From the NCBI GenBank assembly GCA_947448725.1, contig CANFOM010000013.1, positions 1 to 64,000 of the forward strand: a stretch of DNA of 64,000 nucleotides. Direction: 5' to 3'. Shown here piece after piece: positions 26,794 through 35,297 of this stretch (positions are counted from its first letter, which is position 1; each line of letters opens with the position of its first letter). The notes beneath the pieces are model-generated. The model saw nothing but the letters and a program-made list of their open reading frames with translations, was not told the DNA's origin and did no database searches. Origin of the DNA: Bacteroidota bacterium (lineage in GTDB: Bacteria; Bacteroidota; Bacteroidia; Chitinophagales; Chitinophagaceae). A program made the translations under genes and the position numbers.

Positions 26794-27306
26794 ATGGCAG
26801 TAAAGATCAGACTACAGCGTCATGGTAGTAAAAAAAGGCCTTTCTACTTTATAGTAGTAGCCGACGGACGCGCACCAAGAGATGGTAAATTCATCCAAAA
26901 AATTGGTACTTACAATCCTTTAACAGTTCCTGCGACGATTCAATTAGATCGTCAAAAAGCTTTAGAGTGGTTAAACAAAGGAGCTATCCCAACCGATACA
27001 GTCCACAACATTTTATCTTACAAAGGAGTACTTTATTTAAAGCACTTATTGCGTGGAGTTAAATTAGGATTGTTTGATGATGCAACAGCGATGACTAAGT
27101 TCCAAACTTGGTATGCCGAGCACGAAGCTAAAATAGCTAGCACCAACGACACACACAAAAAAGCACAAGCTGCTAAAAAAGTGTATGTACCTGTTGTGAA
27201 AAAAGTAGCTGAAGTAGTTGAAGCAGCAGTAGAAGTAGAAGCTGCACCAGTAGCAGAAGCTCCTGAAGCACCTGCTGCAGAAGCCACTGAAACACCCGCT
27301 GAATAA
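26794..27306 (+). CDS. rpsP: 30S ribosomal protein bS16 with long C-terminal tail
   Basis: The first 80 or so residues are typical bS16: [34 protein letters not shown] and [12 protein letters not shown]. The protein then runs on to 170 residues, about twice the usual bacterial length. It has a basic/Ala stretch (about 100-130) and a tail of Val, Glu, Ala and Pro ([16 protein letters not shown]). Bacteroidota bS16 commonly carries such tails (from memory). A strong terminator follows at 27326-27361. Confidence 0.96.
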   Translation: MAVKIRLQRHGSKKRPFYFIVVADGRAPRDGKFIQKIGTYNPLTVPATIQLDRQKALEWLNKGAIPTDTVHNILSYKGVLYLKHLLRGVKLGLFDDATAMTKFQTWYAEHEAKIASTNDTHKKAQAAKKVYVPVVKKVAEVVEAAVEVEAAPVAEAPEAPAAEATETPAE

Positions 27307-27325
27307 TTTTAATTAACATAGCTTT

Positions 27326-27361
27326 AAAACCCTGGTTTCCTTTTGGAAGCTGGGGTTTTTT
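27326..27361 (+). terminator. Rho-independent terminator after rpsP
   Basis: AAAACCC..TTCC pairs with GGAAGC..GGGTTTT around a TTTT loop, followed by six T. The inner stem has mismatches but both arms are clear. It separates rpsP from rimM. Confidence 0.75.
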
Positions 27362-27402
27362 AATGAGCATCCAGCTCTGCGATAAAAGATTTAAATTTGA
27401 AG

Positions 27403-27936
27403 ATGAACGATTACGTACACATAGGTAAAATGGTTGCTGCACATGGGGTAGCGGGGCATGTCATTTTAGAACATGCTTTAGGAAAACCTATTTCATTTAA
27501 AGGAATTACTACTTTGTTTATTGAAAAAAATACCTCCAGCTTTATTCCTTATTTTATTGTCACCGCTAGCGCTAAAACAGAAACGCTCACTCATTTGCAA
27601 ATAGAAGGTATTAGTACAAGAGAAGCAACTGCCATGCTGATAGGAAAAAAAGTGTGGTTACCTCAGTCCGATTTTCAAAAATTAGTGAATAAAAATTCAC
27701 CCTTGGCCCTTATGGGTTATACGGTACAGGAAAAAGGCAAAAGCCTTGGCATTATTCAAGAAGTCATAGAGCAACCGCATCAATTATTGGTCACCATACT
27801 TTATCAAGGCCAAGAAGCCTATATTCCTTTGCATGATGAAAGTTTAAAGGGGGTGGATCATGCTAAAAAAACAGTTTCCGTGGAACTTCCTGATGGTTTA
27901 TTAGACTTATATAGTTCCGAATCTCCTGCTGAATAA
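27403..27936 (+). CDS. rimM: Ribosome maturation factor RimM
   Basis: RimM binds uS19 and helps 16S processing and 30S head assembly. From ATG 27403 the protein has 177 residues, with the N-terminal RimM barrel (YVHIGKMVAAHGVAGHV), a linker and the PRC-barrel-like domain ending VELPDGLLDLY. A TTG two codons upstream is an alternative start. TAAATTTG lies at 27392-27399, so transcription may begin at the start codon, beyond the rpsP terminator. trmD, usually next, is absent here. Confidence 0.93.
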   Translation: MNDYVHIGKMVAAHGVAGHVILEHALGKPISFKGITTLFIEKNTSSFIPYFIVTASAKTETLTHLQIEGISTREATAMLIGKKVWLPQSDFQKLVNKNSPLALMGYTVQEKGKSLGIIQEVIEQPHQLLVTILYQGQEAYIPLHDESLKGVDHAKKTVSVELPDGLLDLYSSESPAE

Positions 27937-27988
27937 GCGTATTTTAAGAAGGGTAAAATAGAGGGGTAAAAAAAAAATTTACTAAAAG

Positions 27989-28005
27989 TCTACTAATTTA
28001 GTAGA
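27989..28005. promoter_or_regulatory. Palindromic operator candidate before the peroxiredoxin gene
   Basis: TCTACTA (27989-27995) and TAGTAGA (27999-28005) form a perfect 7-bp inverted repeat around ATT, ending seven bases before the -7 element at 28013. A similar ACTAAAAGT word lies just upstream (27981-27989). Placement between -33 and -7 fits a repressor or activator site; the regulator is unknown. Confidence 0.5.
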
Positions 28006-28012
28006 AAATGCA

Positions 28013-28020
28013 TATCTTTG
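28013..28020 (+). promoter_or_regulatory. -7 element of the peroxiredoxin gene
   Basis: TATCTTTG fits TAnnTTTG exactly and lies 27 bases before the ATG at 28048, leaving a leader of about 20 bases. Confidence 0.6.
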
Positions 28021-28047
28021 TGCTATTAATATAAAAAACAAAAGAAT

Positions 28048-28683
28048 ATGAGTTTAAGATTAGGCGATATCGCACCAGATTTTAAAGCCAAAACAAGTAT
28101 TGGTGACATTAGTTTTCATGAATATTTAGGGGATAGTTGGGGAATATTATTCTCACATCCTGCCGATTTTACACCTGTTTGTACCACCGAATTAGGTCGT
28201 ACGGCAGCTTTGCAAGAAGAATTTGCTAAGCGCAATGTAAAAGTGCTGGCCCTAAGTGTTGATGGAGTGGACAGCCATAAAAAATGGATTGATGACATTA
28301 ATGAAACACAACATGTAACTGTTGGTTTCCCTATCATTGCAGATGAAGACAAGTCCATTGCCAATGCCTATGATATGATTCATCCAAATGCATCTGAAAC
28401 TTTTACCGTTCGTTCCTTATTTATTATTGGCCCAGATAAAAAAGTAAAATTAACCATCACATATCCTGCTTCTACGGGAAGAAATTTTGTGGAGGTGTTA
28501 AGAGTGATTGATTCCTTACAACTTACTGCTAATTACAGCGTGGCTACACCAGCTAATTGGAAAGAAGGGGAAGACGTAATTGTAGTACCTGCAGTAAAAA
28601 CGGAAGACGCTTTAGTGAAATTTCCTAAAGGATTAAATATTATAAAACCTTATTTACGCTATACACCCCAGCCTAATAAATAG
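28048..28683 (+). CDS. 1-Cys peroxiredoxin (Prx6 group)
   Basis: This peroxiredoxin reduces peroxides. The active-site motif DFTPVCTTELG holds the peroxidatic Cys45, and there is no other cysteine in the 211 residues, so it is a 1-Cys enzyme that needs an outside thiol. The Prx6-type C terminus (NIIKPYLRYTPQPN) and the length agree. It has no signal peptide. Its promoter is flanked by a perfect palindrome, and a hairpin plus terminator follow, so it looks like a single-gene unit. It complements the periplasmic superoxide dismutase encoded upstream. Confidence 0.95.
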   Translation: MSLRLGDIAPDFKAKTSIGDISFHEYLGDSWGILFSHPADFTPVCTTELGRTAALQEEFAKRNVKVLALSVDGVDSHKKWIDDINETQHVTVGFPIIADEDKSIANAYDMIHPNASETFTVRSLFIIGPDKKVKLTITYPASTGRNFVEVLRVIDSLQLTANYSVATPANWKEGEDVIVVPAVKTEDALVKFPKGLNIIKPYLRYTPQPNK

Positions 28684-28697
28684 GCATCAAAGGCTTA

Positions 28698-28748
28698 GGC
28701 AGTGAACGATTCTGTTAACAGTGTGTCACTGAGCATCGAGTCACTGCC
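28698..28748. repeat. Inverted repeat in the peroxiredoxin 3' region
   Basis: GGCAGTGA (28698-28705) and TCACTGCC (28741-28748) pair perfectly over a 35-base loop that itself contains CAGTG..TCACTG. The element would fold in RNA as a branched hairpin just before the terminator. Confidence 0.55.
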
Positions 28749-28757
28749 CAACCAAAT

Positions 28758-28789
28758 AAAACCTCCCCTGTAAAGGCGGAGGTTTTTTT
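28758..28789 (+). terminator. Rho-independent terminator after the peroxiredoxin gene
   Basis: AACCTCC pairs with GGAGGTT around a short inner CCT/AGG stem, followed by seven T. The T run ends 28 bases before the next gene. Confidence 0.85.
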
Positions 28790-28817
28790 GTATATTTATT
28801 TTCTAAATAAATATTGT

Positions 28818-30098
28818 ATGCGTTCATTTCTAATCACCATGTTATTGGCTAGCTGCTTTTTAAAAGTAGAAGCTCAAAAAACTTATTTGTATTGTGGCCA
28901 ATTGATTGATGTGGAGCACTTACAAATATTAAAAGAGAAAACAATTGTAGTAGAGGGGAATAAAATTATAGATGTATTGGATGGCTATGCTAAAGCGGGC
29001 GCCAATGACAAAACCATTGATTTAAAAACAAGTACCGTCATGCCTGGTTTAATGGACATGCATGTGCACATTGAAAGTGAAACCAGTCCAAGTCATTACT
29101 TGGATGAGTTTACTTTAAATACAGCAGACTATGCATTGGCAGCGGTGCCCATAGCAAAAACAACTTTGATGGCAGGCTTTACATCGGTTCGTGACTTAGG
29201 GGGTTCTGGTGCAAACATTTCTTTAAGAAAAGCCATACACAAAGGATACGTAGTGGGTCCAAGACTATATACTGCAGGAAAAGCAATTGCTACTACAGGT
29301 GGTCATGCCGATCCTACCAGTGGATATAGAGAAGATTTAATGGGTGATCCAGGTCCTAAAGAAGGAGTAATTAATGGAGTGGAGGATGCGTATAAAGCAG
29401 TGAGACAAAGATATAAGGAAGGAAGTGATGTTATTAAAATTACGGCAAGTGGTGGTGTATTAAGTATGTCTGCTAATGGACAAAACTCACAATTTACAGA
29501 TGAAGAAATAAAAGCCATTGTAGCTGCTGCAAAAGATTATGGATTAAAAGTGGCTGCACATTGTCATGGAGCAGAAGCTATGAAGCGTGCTATTAAAGCA
29601 GGTGTTAATTCAATTGAACATGGAACTTTAATGGATGAGGAAGTGTATCCATTAATGAAAAAATATGGCACTTATTTAGTAGCGACTATGATTGCAGGCA
29701 GATCCTCAATGGATTCAGCAAAAATACCTGGTTATTTTCCACCAATGGTGGCCAAGAAAGCGTTAGAGATTGGACCAAAAAGTCAAAGCAATTTTGCGAG
29801 AGCTTATAAGGAAGGCGTAAAAATTGCATTTGGTACTGATGCAGGAGTATTCAAACATGGAAAAAATTGGCTTGAATTTAAATATATGGAAGAAGCAGGG
29901 ATGCCTGTTATTGAAGCCATTCAATCAGCCACTTGGAATGCTGCAGACTTAATGGGTAATCGATCTATACTTGGAAGTATTGAAAAAGATAAATTAGCAG
30001 ATATCATTGCAGTGCCTGGTGACCCTACTAAAAATGTGGAGTTGATGGGACAAGTAAATTTTGTAATGAAAGATGGAATTGTGTATAAGGCTAAATAA
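28818..30098 (+). CDS. Secreted amidohydrolase, Xaa-Pro dipeptidase/imidazolonepropionase-like
   Basis: The 426-residue exported enzyme has a signal peptide (MRSFLITMLLASCFLKVEAQ). The fold is a metal-dependent amidohydrolase barrel: GLMDMHVHIES (His82, His84), ITASGG for the bridging Lys, AAHCHGAEA and IEHGTLMD for two more His, and FGTDAGV for the Asp. It resembles the peptidase-type amidohydrolases that cut Xaa-Pro or Xaa-Arg/Lys dipeptides. The exact substrate is not readable. ATG 28818 is chosen over a TTG in the preceding terminator. Confidence 0.88.
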   Translation: MRSFLITMLLASCFLKVEAQKTYLYCGQLIDVEHLQILKEKTIVVEGNKIIDVLDGYAKAGANDKTIDLKTSTVMPGLMDMHVHIESETSPSHYLDEFTLNTADYALAAVPIAKTTLMAGFTSVRDLGGSGANISLRKAIHKGYVVGPRLYTAGKAIATTGGHADPTSGYREDLMGDPGPKEGVINGVEDAYKAVRQRYKEGSDVIKITASGGVLSMSANGQNSQFTDEEIKAIVAAAKDYGLKVAAHCHGAEAMKRAIKAGVNSIEHGTLMDEEVYPLMKKYGTYLVATMIAGRSSMDSAKIPGYFPPMVAKKALEIGPKSQSNFARAYKEGVKIAFGTDAGVFKHGKNWLEFKYMEEAGMPVIEAIQSATWNAADLMGNRSILGSIEKDKLADIIAVPGDPTKNVELMGQVNFVMKDGIVYKAK

Positions 30099-30105
30099 AA
30101 TTTAT

Positions 30106-30813
30106 TTAGCTATTCCATTTATCCAACTGCTTCAAGCAAGCCGTTAAATCTTTTGGCAAGGGAGCTTCTAATCGGAGCTCCTTTTCTTTGTATGTAAAAA
30201 CCAATGTATGTGCATGCAATGCTTGTCTTGCCATTAAAGGTCTTTCTTCCTCTTCTTCTTTACTCAATTTAAAATTCTTCTTTTTGATAGAAGATAATAA
30301 TAATTTTTCTCCATCTCCATACACATCATCTGCTACAATGGGATGTCCTATTTGTTTGGCGTGCAGCCTAATTTGATGTGTTCGTCCTGTATGAATTTGA
30401 AAACTCATCCAGGCATATTGTTTATAGTATTTTAAAACATTATAGGTGGTGAGTGCTGCCTTACCCTTAGCGTTAATGACCATGGTTCCTTTTTTTACAG
30501 GGTGTTCCATGATGGGATTGTCAATGCTGCCTTCTTCGGCAGGCCTTCCTTTTACTAAGCCTAGGTATTTTTTTTCAATGGTCCTGCCTTCAAACAATTC
30601 GCTTAACAACTGATGGGCTGCTGTATTTTTTGCAAAGAGAATTAAACCACTGGTATATTGGTCTAGACGATGTACGGTAAAAATTTCACCATACTTTTCT
30701 TGCAACATGGATTTTAGGGATACTTCTTTTCCAAAACGGTCGGGAATACTAAATAAACCAGCGGGTTTGTTTAAGACAATGATGTCTTCGTCTTCAAATA
30801 AAATACTTAACAT
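30106..30813 (-). CDS. RluA family pseudouridine synthase
   Basis: The 235-residue protein converts uridine to pseudouridine in rRNA or tRNA. The catalytic Asp51 is in VHRLDQYTSGLILFAK, and KKYLGLVKG and HQIRLHAKQIGHPIVADDVYG are family marks. There is no S4 domain, which makes it look like TruC or a short RluA rather than RluC/D. The target base cannot be told. It lies seven bases from the RsuA-type enzyme on the same strand, and ends facing the amidohydrolase. Confidence 0.92.
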   Translation of the reverse strand: MLSILFEDEDIIVLNKPAGLFSIPDRFGKEVSLKSMLQEKYGEIFTVHRLDQYTSGLILFAKNTAAHQLLSELFEGRTIEKKYLGLVKGRPAEEGSIDNPIMEHPVKKGTMVINAKGKAALTTYNVLKYYKQYAWMSFQIHTGRTHQIRLHAKQIGHPIVADDVYGDGEKLLLSSIKKKNFKLSKEEEEERPLMARQALHAHTLVFTYKEKELRLEAPLPKDLTACLKQLDKWNS

Positions 30814-30819
30814 GCTCAA

Positions 30820-31944
30820 TTAATTGGAAGACTTTCGGGTGAAAGATTTGTTCATGAATTTTAATAACCTCACTTCTTTCTCTGCTAAGAAACGCCATTT
30901 ACCGCGGTCTACATTTTTCTTGGTTAAATTAGCAAACATAACTCTATCCAAATGTCTTACATCATAACCTAAATGTTCAAAGATGCGGCGTACAATTCTA
31001 TTTCGACCACTATGAATTTCAATGCCAATTACATTTTTAGAGGTATTGGATAAATAGCTTACTGCATCTGCTGCAATAAAACCATCTTCTAAATCTACAC
31101 CTGCTGCAATGGATTCCATATCGGCTTTAGTAACCGGTTTGTCCAAAGTAACTTCGTATATTTTTTTGATTTCGTAGGAAGGGTGGGTTAACTTTTGTGC
31201 TAAGTCACCATCGTTGGTTAAAATTAAAACCCCAGTGGTGTTTCTATCCAATCGACCTACTGGAAACATTCTTTGGGTTGTGGCATTTTTAATAATGTCC
31301 AATACTGTTTTTCTTCCTTCCGGATCTGAAGCAGTACAGATATAATCTTTGGGCTTGTTTAATAAAATATAAACCGGGGTTACTTGTAATTGTAAAACTT
31401 TTCCTTTTAACCTTACTACGTCTTTGTATTGTACTTTATAACCAGGCTCTAATACGATATCTCCATTCACGGCTACATGCCCAGCTTTTACCAATTCGGC
31501 AGCCTCTCGACGTCCCGATATACCTGCGTGTGCAATGTATTTATTCAAAGGCATTTGTTCAAAAGGAGCTTCGGTGGAAGCCGTTACTTTTCCAATAGAG
31601 GCGGTTCTTTTTACATCGGCACGGTCCATAGATGCAGGCGTTCTTTTATTGCTTGGGCTAGGCTTTGCATTAAAAGAAGGTTTTAATTCTCCATATTTTG
31701 GAGCAGCATTTTTATGGGAGAAAGTAGGTGCGGTTTTATTGGAAGGAATTCTTCTTTTATTATTGCCCAAGGGTTCCACTGCAATGCCTCGTTCTTTATC
31801 TTTTTTTCTTTGGCGCATGGCTTCCCCTGCAGCCCTCATTTCTATTTTGGCTTTTTTCTTTTCTTGTCTGTATTCTTCTTTAACAGCACTCCCTTTTTTC
31901 TTATTCGAAAACTTATCAAAGTTGTCTGATCTTTTGTTGTTCAT
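30820..31944 (-). CDS. RsuA/RluB family pseudouridine synthase with long basic N-terminal tail
   Basis: A 374-residue protein. Residues 1-125 are a low-complexity Lys/Arg/Ser tail (KKKAKIEMRAAGEAMRQRKK). An S4 domain follows (about 131-175: MPLNKYIAHAGISGRREAAE), then the catalytic domain with Asp233 in PVGRLDRNTTGVLILTNDGD. The core matches RluB/RsuA enzymes, which modify 23S or 16S rRNA; the tail likely binds RNA. It sits between rlmN and the RluA-type gene, in a run of three rRNA-modification genes. Confidence 0.92.
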   Translation of the reverse strand: MNNKRSDNFDKFSNKKKGSAVKEEYRQEKKKAKIEMRAAGEAMRQRKKDKERGIAVEPLGNNKRRIPSNKTAPTFSHKNAAPKYGELKPSFNAKPSPSNKRTPASMDRADVKRTASIGKVTASTEAPFEQMPLNKYIAHAGISGRREAAELVKAGHVAVNGDIVLEPGYKVQYKDVVRLKGKVLQLQVTPVYILLNKPKDYICTASDPEGRKTVLDIIKNATTQRMFPVGRLDRNTTGVLILTNDGDLAQKLTHPSYEIKKIYEVTLDKPVTKADMESIAAGVDLEDGFIAADAVSYLSNTSKNVIGIEIHSGRNRIVRRIFEHLGYDVRHLDRVMFANLTKKNVDRGKWRFLAEKEVRLLKFMNKSFTRKSSN

Positions 31945-31955
31945 TAAAAGCAGTA

Positions 31956-33005
31956 TTAAAAATTATCCTTGTTGGCTAATTGACCACAAGCAGCATCAAT
32001 GTCCTTTCCTCTACTTCTTCTTATTCTAACATTCACTCTGTTTTTTTGTAAAATTTCTACAAAACGCTCAAAGCCATCTTCGTCTGGTTTGTCAAAAGGG
32101 AAAACATCTACTGGGTTGTATTCAATGACATTAATTAAATCGGCAGGTACTTGTCGGTAGATTTTGGTAAGCTCTTCGGCATCTTTTTCTGAGTCATTAA
32201 AATCTTTAAATAAAATGTATTCAAAAGTTACTTCGCTACCAGTTTTTTTATAAAAATAATTTAATGCTTCAATCAATGACTTTATATTATTGCTCTCATT
32301 GATGGGCATGATTTCGTTGCGCTTCTTGTCATTGGCTGCATGAAGGGATAAGGCCAATTTAAATTTAACATTATCATCCCCTAATTGTCTGATCTGTTTT
32401 ACAATACCAGCGGTGGAAACTGTAATACGCTTGGCACTCATGCCTAAGCCATCAGGAGAAGTAATTTTTTCAATGGCTTTTAACACATTGTGATAATTCA
32501 TCAATGGCTCACCCATGCCCATAAAAACAATATTGCTTAAATGCTTATCATAAGTGGCTTCGCTTTGTTGTAGAATGTAAACTACTTGATCGTAGATTTC
32601 GTCGAATGTTAAATTTCTTTTTCGAGTCATGGTACCAGTTGCGCAAAATTTACAACTTAAGCTACAACCTATTTGAGAAGAAACACATGCTGTTTTACGA
32701 AGCGCTGTTGGAATAAGCACTCCTTCGATCATATGATCGTCAAAAGTCTTGAAACGCGTTTTTAAAGTTCCATCATCACTTAATTGTGTAGTGCTAATGG
32801 TCAATGCAGGCAACTGATAATGATCTTCTAATTGCTGACGCAAGTCCTTACTTAAGTTGGTCATTTCGTCGAAGCTATGTGCATGTTTTTGCCATAACCA
32901 TTCAACGATTTGTTTTACTCGAAAGGGCTTTTCTCCTATTTTGCCTATAAAGCGTTCAATATCAGCCACTTCGACTTGTCTAATATTCTCTCTTTTCTTC
33001 TCCAT
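31956..33005 (-). CDS. rlmN: Dual-specificity RNA methyltransferase RlmN
   Basis: RlmN is a radical SAM enzyme that methylates C2 of A2503 in 23S rRNA and A37 of some tRNAs. The 349 residues are complete. The [4Fe-4S] ligands are Cys114, Cys118 and Cys121 in GCSLSCKFCATGT. The family marks FMGMGEPLMNYHNV and LSLHAANDKKR are present, and a C-terminal Cys (GKDIDAACGQL) fits the catalytic cysteine. It starts the three-gene unit with the two pseudouridine synthases. Confidence 0.97.
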   Translation of the reverse strand: MEKKRENIRQVEVADIERFIGKIGEKPFRVKQIVEWLWQKHAHSFDEMTNLSKDLRQQLEDHYQLPALTISTTQLSDDGTLKTRFKTFDDHMIEGVLIPTALRKTACVSSQIGCSLSCKFCATGTMTRKRNLTFDEIYDQVVYILQQSEATYDKHLSNIVFMGMGEPLMNYHNVLKAIEKITSPDGLGMSAKRITVSTAGIVKQIRQLGDDNVKFKLALSLHAANDKKRNEIMPINESNNIKSLIEALNYFYKKTGSEVTFEYILFKDFNDSEKDAEELTKIYRQVPADLINVIEYNPVDVFPFDKPDEDGFERFVEILQKNRVNVRIRRSRGKDIDAACGQLANKDNF

Positions 33006-33009
33006 AATG

Positions 33010-33017
33010 CAAAGATA
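33010..33017 (-). promoter_or_regulatory. -7 element of rlmN, next to the start codon
   Basis: TATCTTTG on the minus strand ends four bases before the rlmN ATG (33005). This is an exact TAnnTTTG and implies a leaderless or near-leaderless mRNA. Confidence 0.55.
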
Positions 33018-33185
33018 CTTGATCGGATTTGGATACTTTTATTTCTTTTTTTTCGACCATTTCGCCCTTTGTTTAATTGTTTTCTTAAATTTTTAATTTG
33101 AGTTGCAATTTTTAATCGAATCGAGATCTTTTTACTTAATTTCGAATCGCACTTTTCTGTGTCAAAAATATAAAAATAGATAACT

Positions 33186-33572
33186 ATGAAAAAAATTGTC
33201 CTAATGGCTTCGATTATGATGGGAGTTATGTTTTCGGTTCATGCGCAATCCAGCGTTTTAAAAGATTATTTTGGAAAATATACTTTTCCAGAAGGAAGTC
33301 CTGTTACCGAAGTGAGTATTACTGCAGAAGATACAGTACTAACCATCAATTCTGCGATGGGTTCTACTGCTTTAGATAAAAAAGGAATTGATACTTTTTA
33401 CTTAGCTGCTTATGATGCACCAGTTGTTTTCAAAAGAGATGCCAACAATGCAGTAGTTTCTATTTCTATCACAGTTCAAGGAATGGAATTGGTAGGTAAA
33501 AAAGCAGCAGCGGTTACCGCATACAAAAAGGAAGATTTTTATAGCGAACTTTGGGCGAGTAAGTGTAAATAA
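33186..33572 (+). CDS. Small secreted protein, DUF3471-like
   Basis: A 128-residue protein with a signal peptide (MKKIVLMASIMMGVMFSVHAQ). The mature part is beta-rich and starts VLKDYFGKYTFPEGSPVTEV. This resembles the DUF3471 domain often attached to class C beta-lactamase-like proteins (LxxYxGxYxF pattern, from memory), but here it stands alone. It has one Cys near the end. It is probably periplasmic, function unknown. It is a lone gene, convergent with hisS, whose stop lies two bases away. Confidence 0.75.
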   Translation: MKKIVLMASIMMGVMFSVHAQSSVLKDYFGKYTFPEGSPVTEVSITAEDTVLTINSAMGSTALDKKGIDTFYLAAYDAPVVFKRDANNAVVSISITVQGMELVGKKAAAVTAYKKEDFYSELWASKCK

Positions 33573-33574
33573 AT

Positions 33575-34942
33575 TTAGAATTTATAATTCACCAACTCGG
33601 CAAATGGGATCGTAGTTTGAATGCCCGTGTTGATATTTTTTAAATTGCATTCTTTCTTTCCCAATTCCTCTGTTCCAATGATAATTACATTGGGAATTCC
33701 TTTTTTCTCAGCATATTTAAATTGCTTGTCGAACTTACTCTTTTCGGGGTAAATTTCACAAGCAATTTTTTTATTTCTAAGCAAGGTCATTTGTTCATAA
33801 GCCGCTTGTGCTTCCTCTTCTCCTAAATTAAAAAATAAAACCTGTGTAGTTTGTTCAATAGAAGGAGGAAATAAGTTTTTTTCTTCCATCACATCGTAAA
33901 TGCGGTCTACGCCAAAACTAATACCCACACCAGGAATATTGGGTACGCCAAATAAGCTGGTTAAATCGTTGTAACGCCCGCCACCACCAATGCTTCCCAT
34001 ATCTGTATTCAATGCTTTTACCTCAAAAATTAGTCCAGTATAATAGTTGAGTCCTCTGGCCAAAGTAAAATCGGCTACCAGTTGTTTACTCCTCCCAGAG
34101 GTCTGATGGTATTGTAGTACATAAGTTAATTCTTCAATTCCTTTTAATACACTTGCATTGTCGCCTAACAAGTTTTTTAGTTGAGCAATTTTTTCTTCAT
34201 TGCTTCCTGTAATATTTAAATATTGTTGAATTATTTTTTGTTGTGTATCAGAGAATCCTTTTGACTTTAATTCCTCTTGTACTTTTTCCCATCCAATTTT
34301 ATCTAGCTTATCAATAGCTATGGTTAAGTCTATTAATTTTTCTTCTCCTCCGCAAAATTGAGCCAACCCTAATAAAATTTTTCGATTGTTCATTTTCACT
34401 TCCACGGGTAATTTCAAATGCTCAAATGCTTTTAGATAGACCGACATTAAATCTACTTCGTTCAATAAACTATCACTGCCTACTACATCTGCATCGCATT
34501 GATAAAATTCTCTATATCTTCCTTTTTGAGGCCGATCGGCGCGCCATACAGGTTGAATTTGATATCTTTTAAATGGGAACGTAAGTGAGCCATGGTTCAT
34601 GGCAACATACCTTGCAAAAGGAATGGTTAAATCATATCTTAATGCTCTTTCGGTAAGTTCAGTACTGCTTTTGCCCGCAAACAATTTTTCAACCCCCTCT
34701 AATGTTTGTTGTTTTTTTTGTGGCAGCTCTAAGCCGTTGTTCAAAATTTTAAAAATCAGTTTGTCTCCTTCCTCTCCATACTTGCCCATCAAGGTTTCTA
34801 GGTTTTCCATGGCAGGTGTTTCCAATGCTTGAAACCCATATAATTCAAAAACCGATTTTATGGTTTGGAATATATATTGTCGTTTTTGCACTGTGGCTGC
34901 ATTAAAATCTCTGGTGCCTTGTGGCAGAGAAGGTTTGCTCAT
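33575..34942 (-). CDS. hisS: Histidyl-tRNA synthetase
   Basis: A class II synthetase of 455 residues that charges tRNA-His. Motif 2 appears around FKRYQIQPVWRADRPQKGRY, the histidine-specific loop is LARGLNYYTGLIFEV (about 286-300), and motif 3 is GGRYNDL..GVGISFGVDR. The C-terminal anticodon-binding domain starts near 360. The start is ATG 34942. TATCTTTA is present upstream on the minus strand as a weak -7 match. Confidence 0.97.
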   Translation of the reverse strand: MSKPSLPQGTRDFNAATVQKRQYIFQTIKSVFELYGFQALETPAMENLETLMGKYGEEGDKLIFKILNNGLELPQKKQQTLEGVEKLFAGKSSTELTERALRYDLTIPFARYVAMNHGSLTFPFKRYQIQPVWRADRPQKGRYREFYQCDADVVGSDSLLNEVDLMSVYLKAFEHLKLPVEVKMNNRKILLGLAQFCGGEEKLIDLTIAIDKLDKIGWEKVQEELKSKGFSDTQQKIIQQYLNITGSNEEKIAQLKNLLGDNASVLKGIEELTYVLQYHQTSGRSKQLVADFTLARGLNYYTGLIFEVKALNTDMGSIGGGGRYNDLTSLFGVPNIPGVGISFGVDRIYDVMEEKNLFPPSIEQTTQVLFFNLGEEEAQAAYEQMTLLRNKKIACEIYPEKSKFDKQFKYAEKKGIPNVIIIGTEELGKKECNLKNINTGIQTTIPFAELVNYKF

Positions 34943-35025
34943 GCGTAGAAATTTATAAGTAAAGATAAATTTTTTAAATTCATCGGCTATTAATTGTTTA
35001 AATTGCCCCTTTAAATTAGCATTTT

Positions 35026-35259
35026 ATGGAAAATGGACCAAGAGAAAAATCGGAGCGTTCGTATCGAATTTTTAGAAGCATCTATGACATTACCATGGCT
35101 TTATTAATACTAGGTTGCGGTGTGCTTATGCTGGGGGCTAAATGGTTTAAATTAGAGGCCTTATTGAATGCAGGCGCCGATTTTAGAAATATTTTTGGGG
35201 CATTATGTTTATTGTATGGAGGCTTTCGATTATACCGAGGCATCCAACAAACTTATTAG
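35026..35259 (+). CDS. Small membrane protein, two helices
   Basis: A 77-residue protein with a charged N terminus (MENGPREKSERSYRIF) and two hydrophobic helices (about 22-42 and 52-70). It lies 38 bases upstream of the PstS-like lipoprotein gene on the same strand. No function is recognised. In other Bacteroidota, as I recall, a small membrane protein often sits between tonB and a PstS-like gene, which would link it to the Ton system; that is inference only. Confidence 0.7.
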   Translation: MENGPREKSERSYRIFRSIYDITMALLILGCGVLMLGAKWFKLEALLNAGADFRNIFGALCLLYGGFRLYRGIQQTY

Positions 35260-35297
35260 TGCAAAATTGCTTTCAGAATTATCATTAAATTAATTGT

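Noticed and set aside
31535..32029. 164-codon plus-strand frame over the RsuA-type gene
   Set aside because: It overlaps the basic tail and S4 region of a clear pseudouridine synthase; the Leu/Phe-rich product is what antisense Lys/Arg codons produce.
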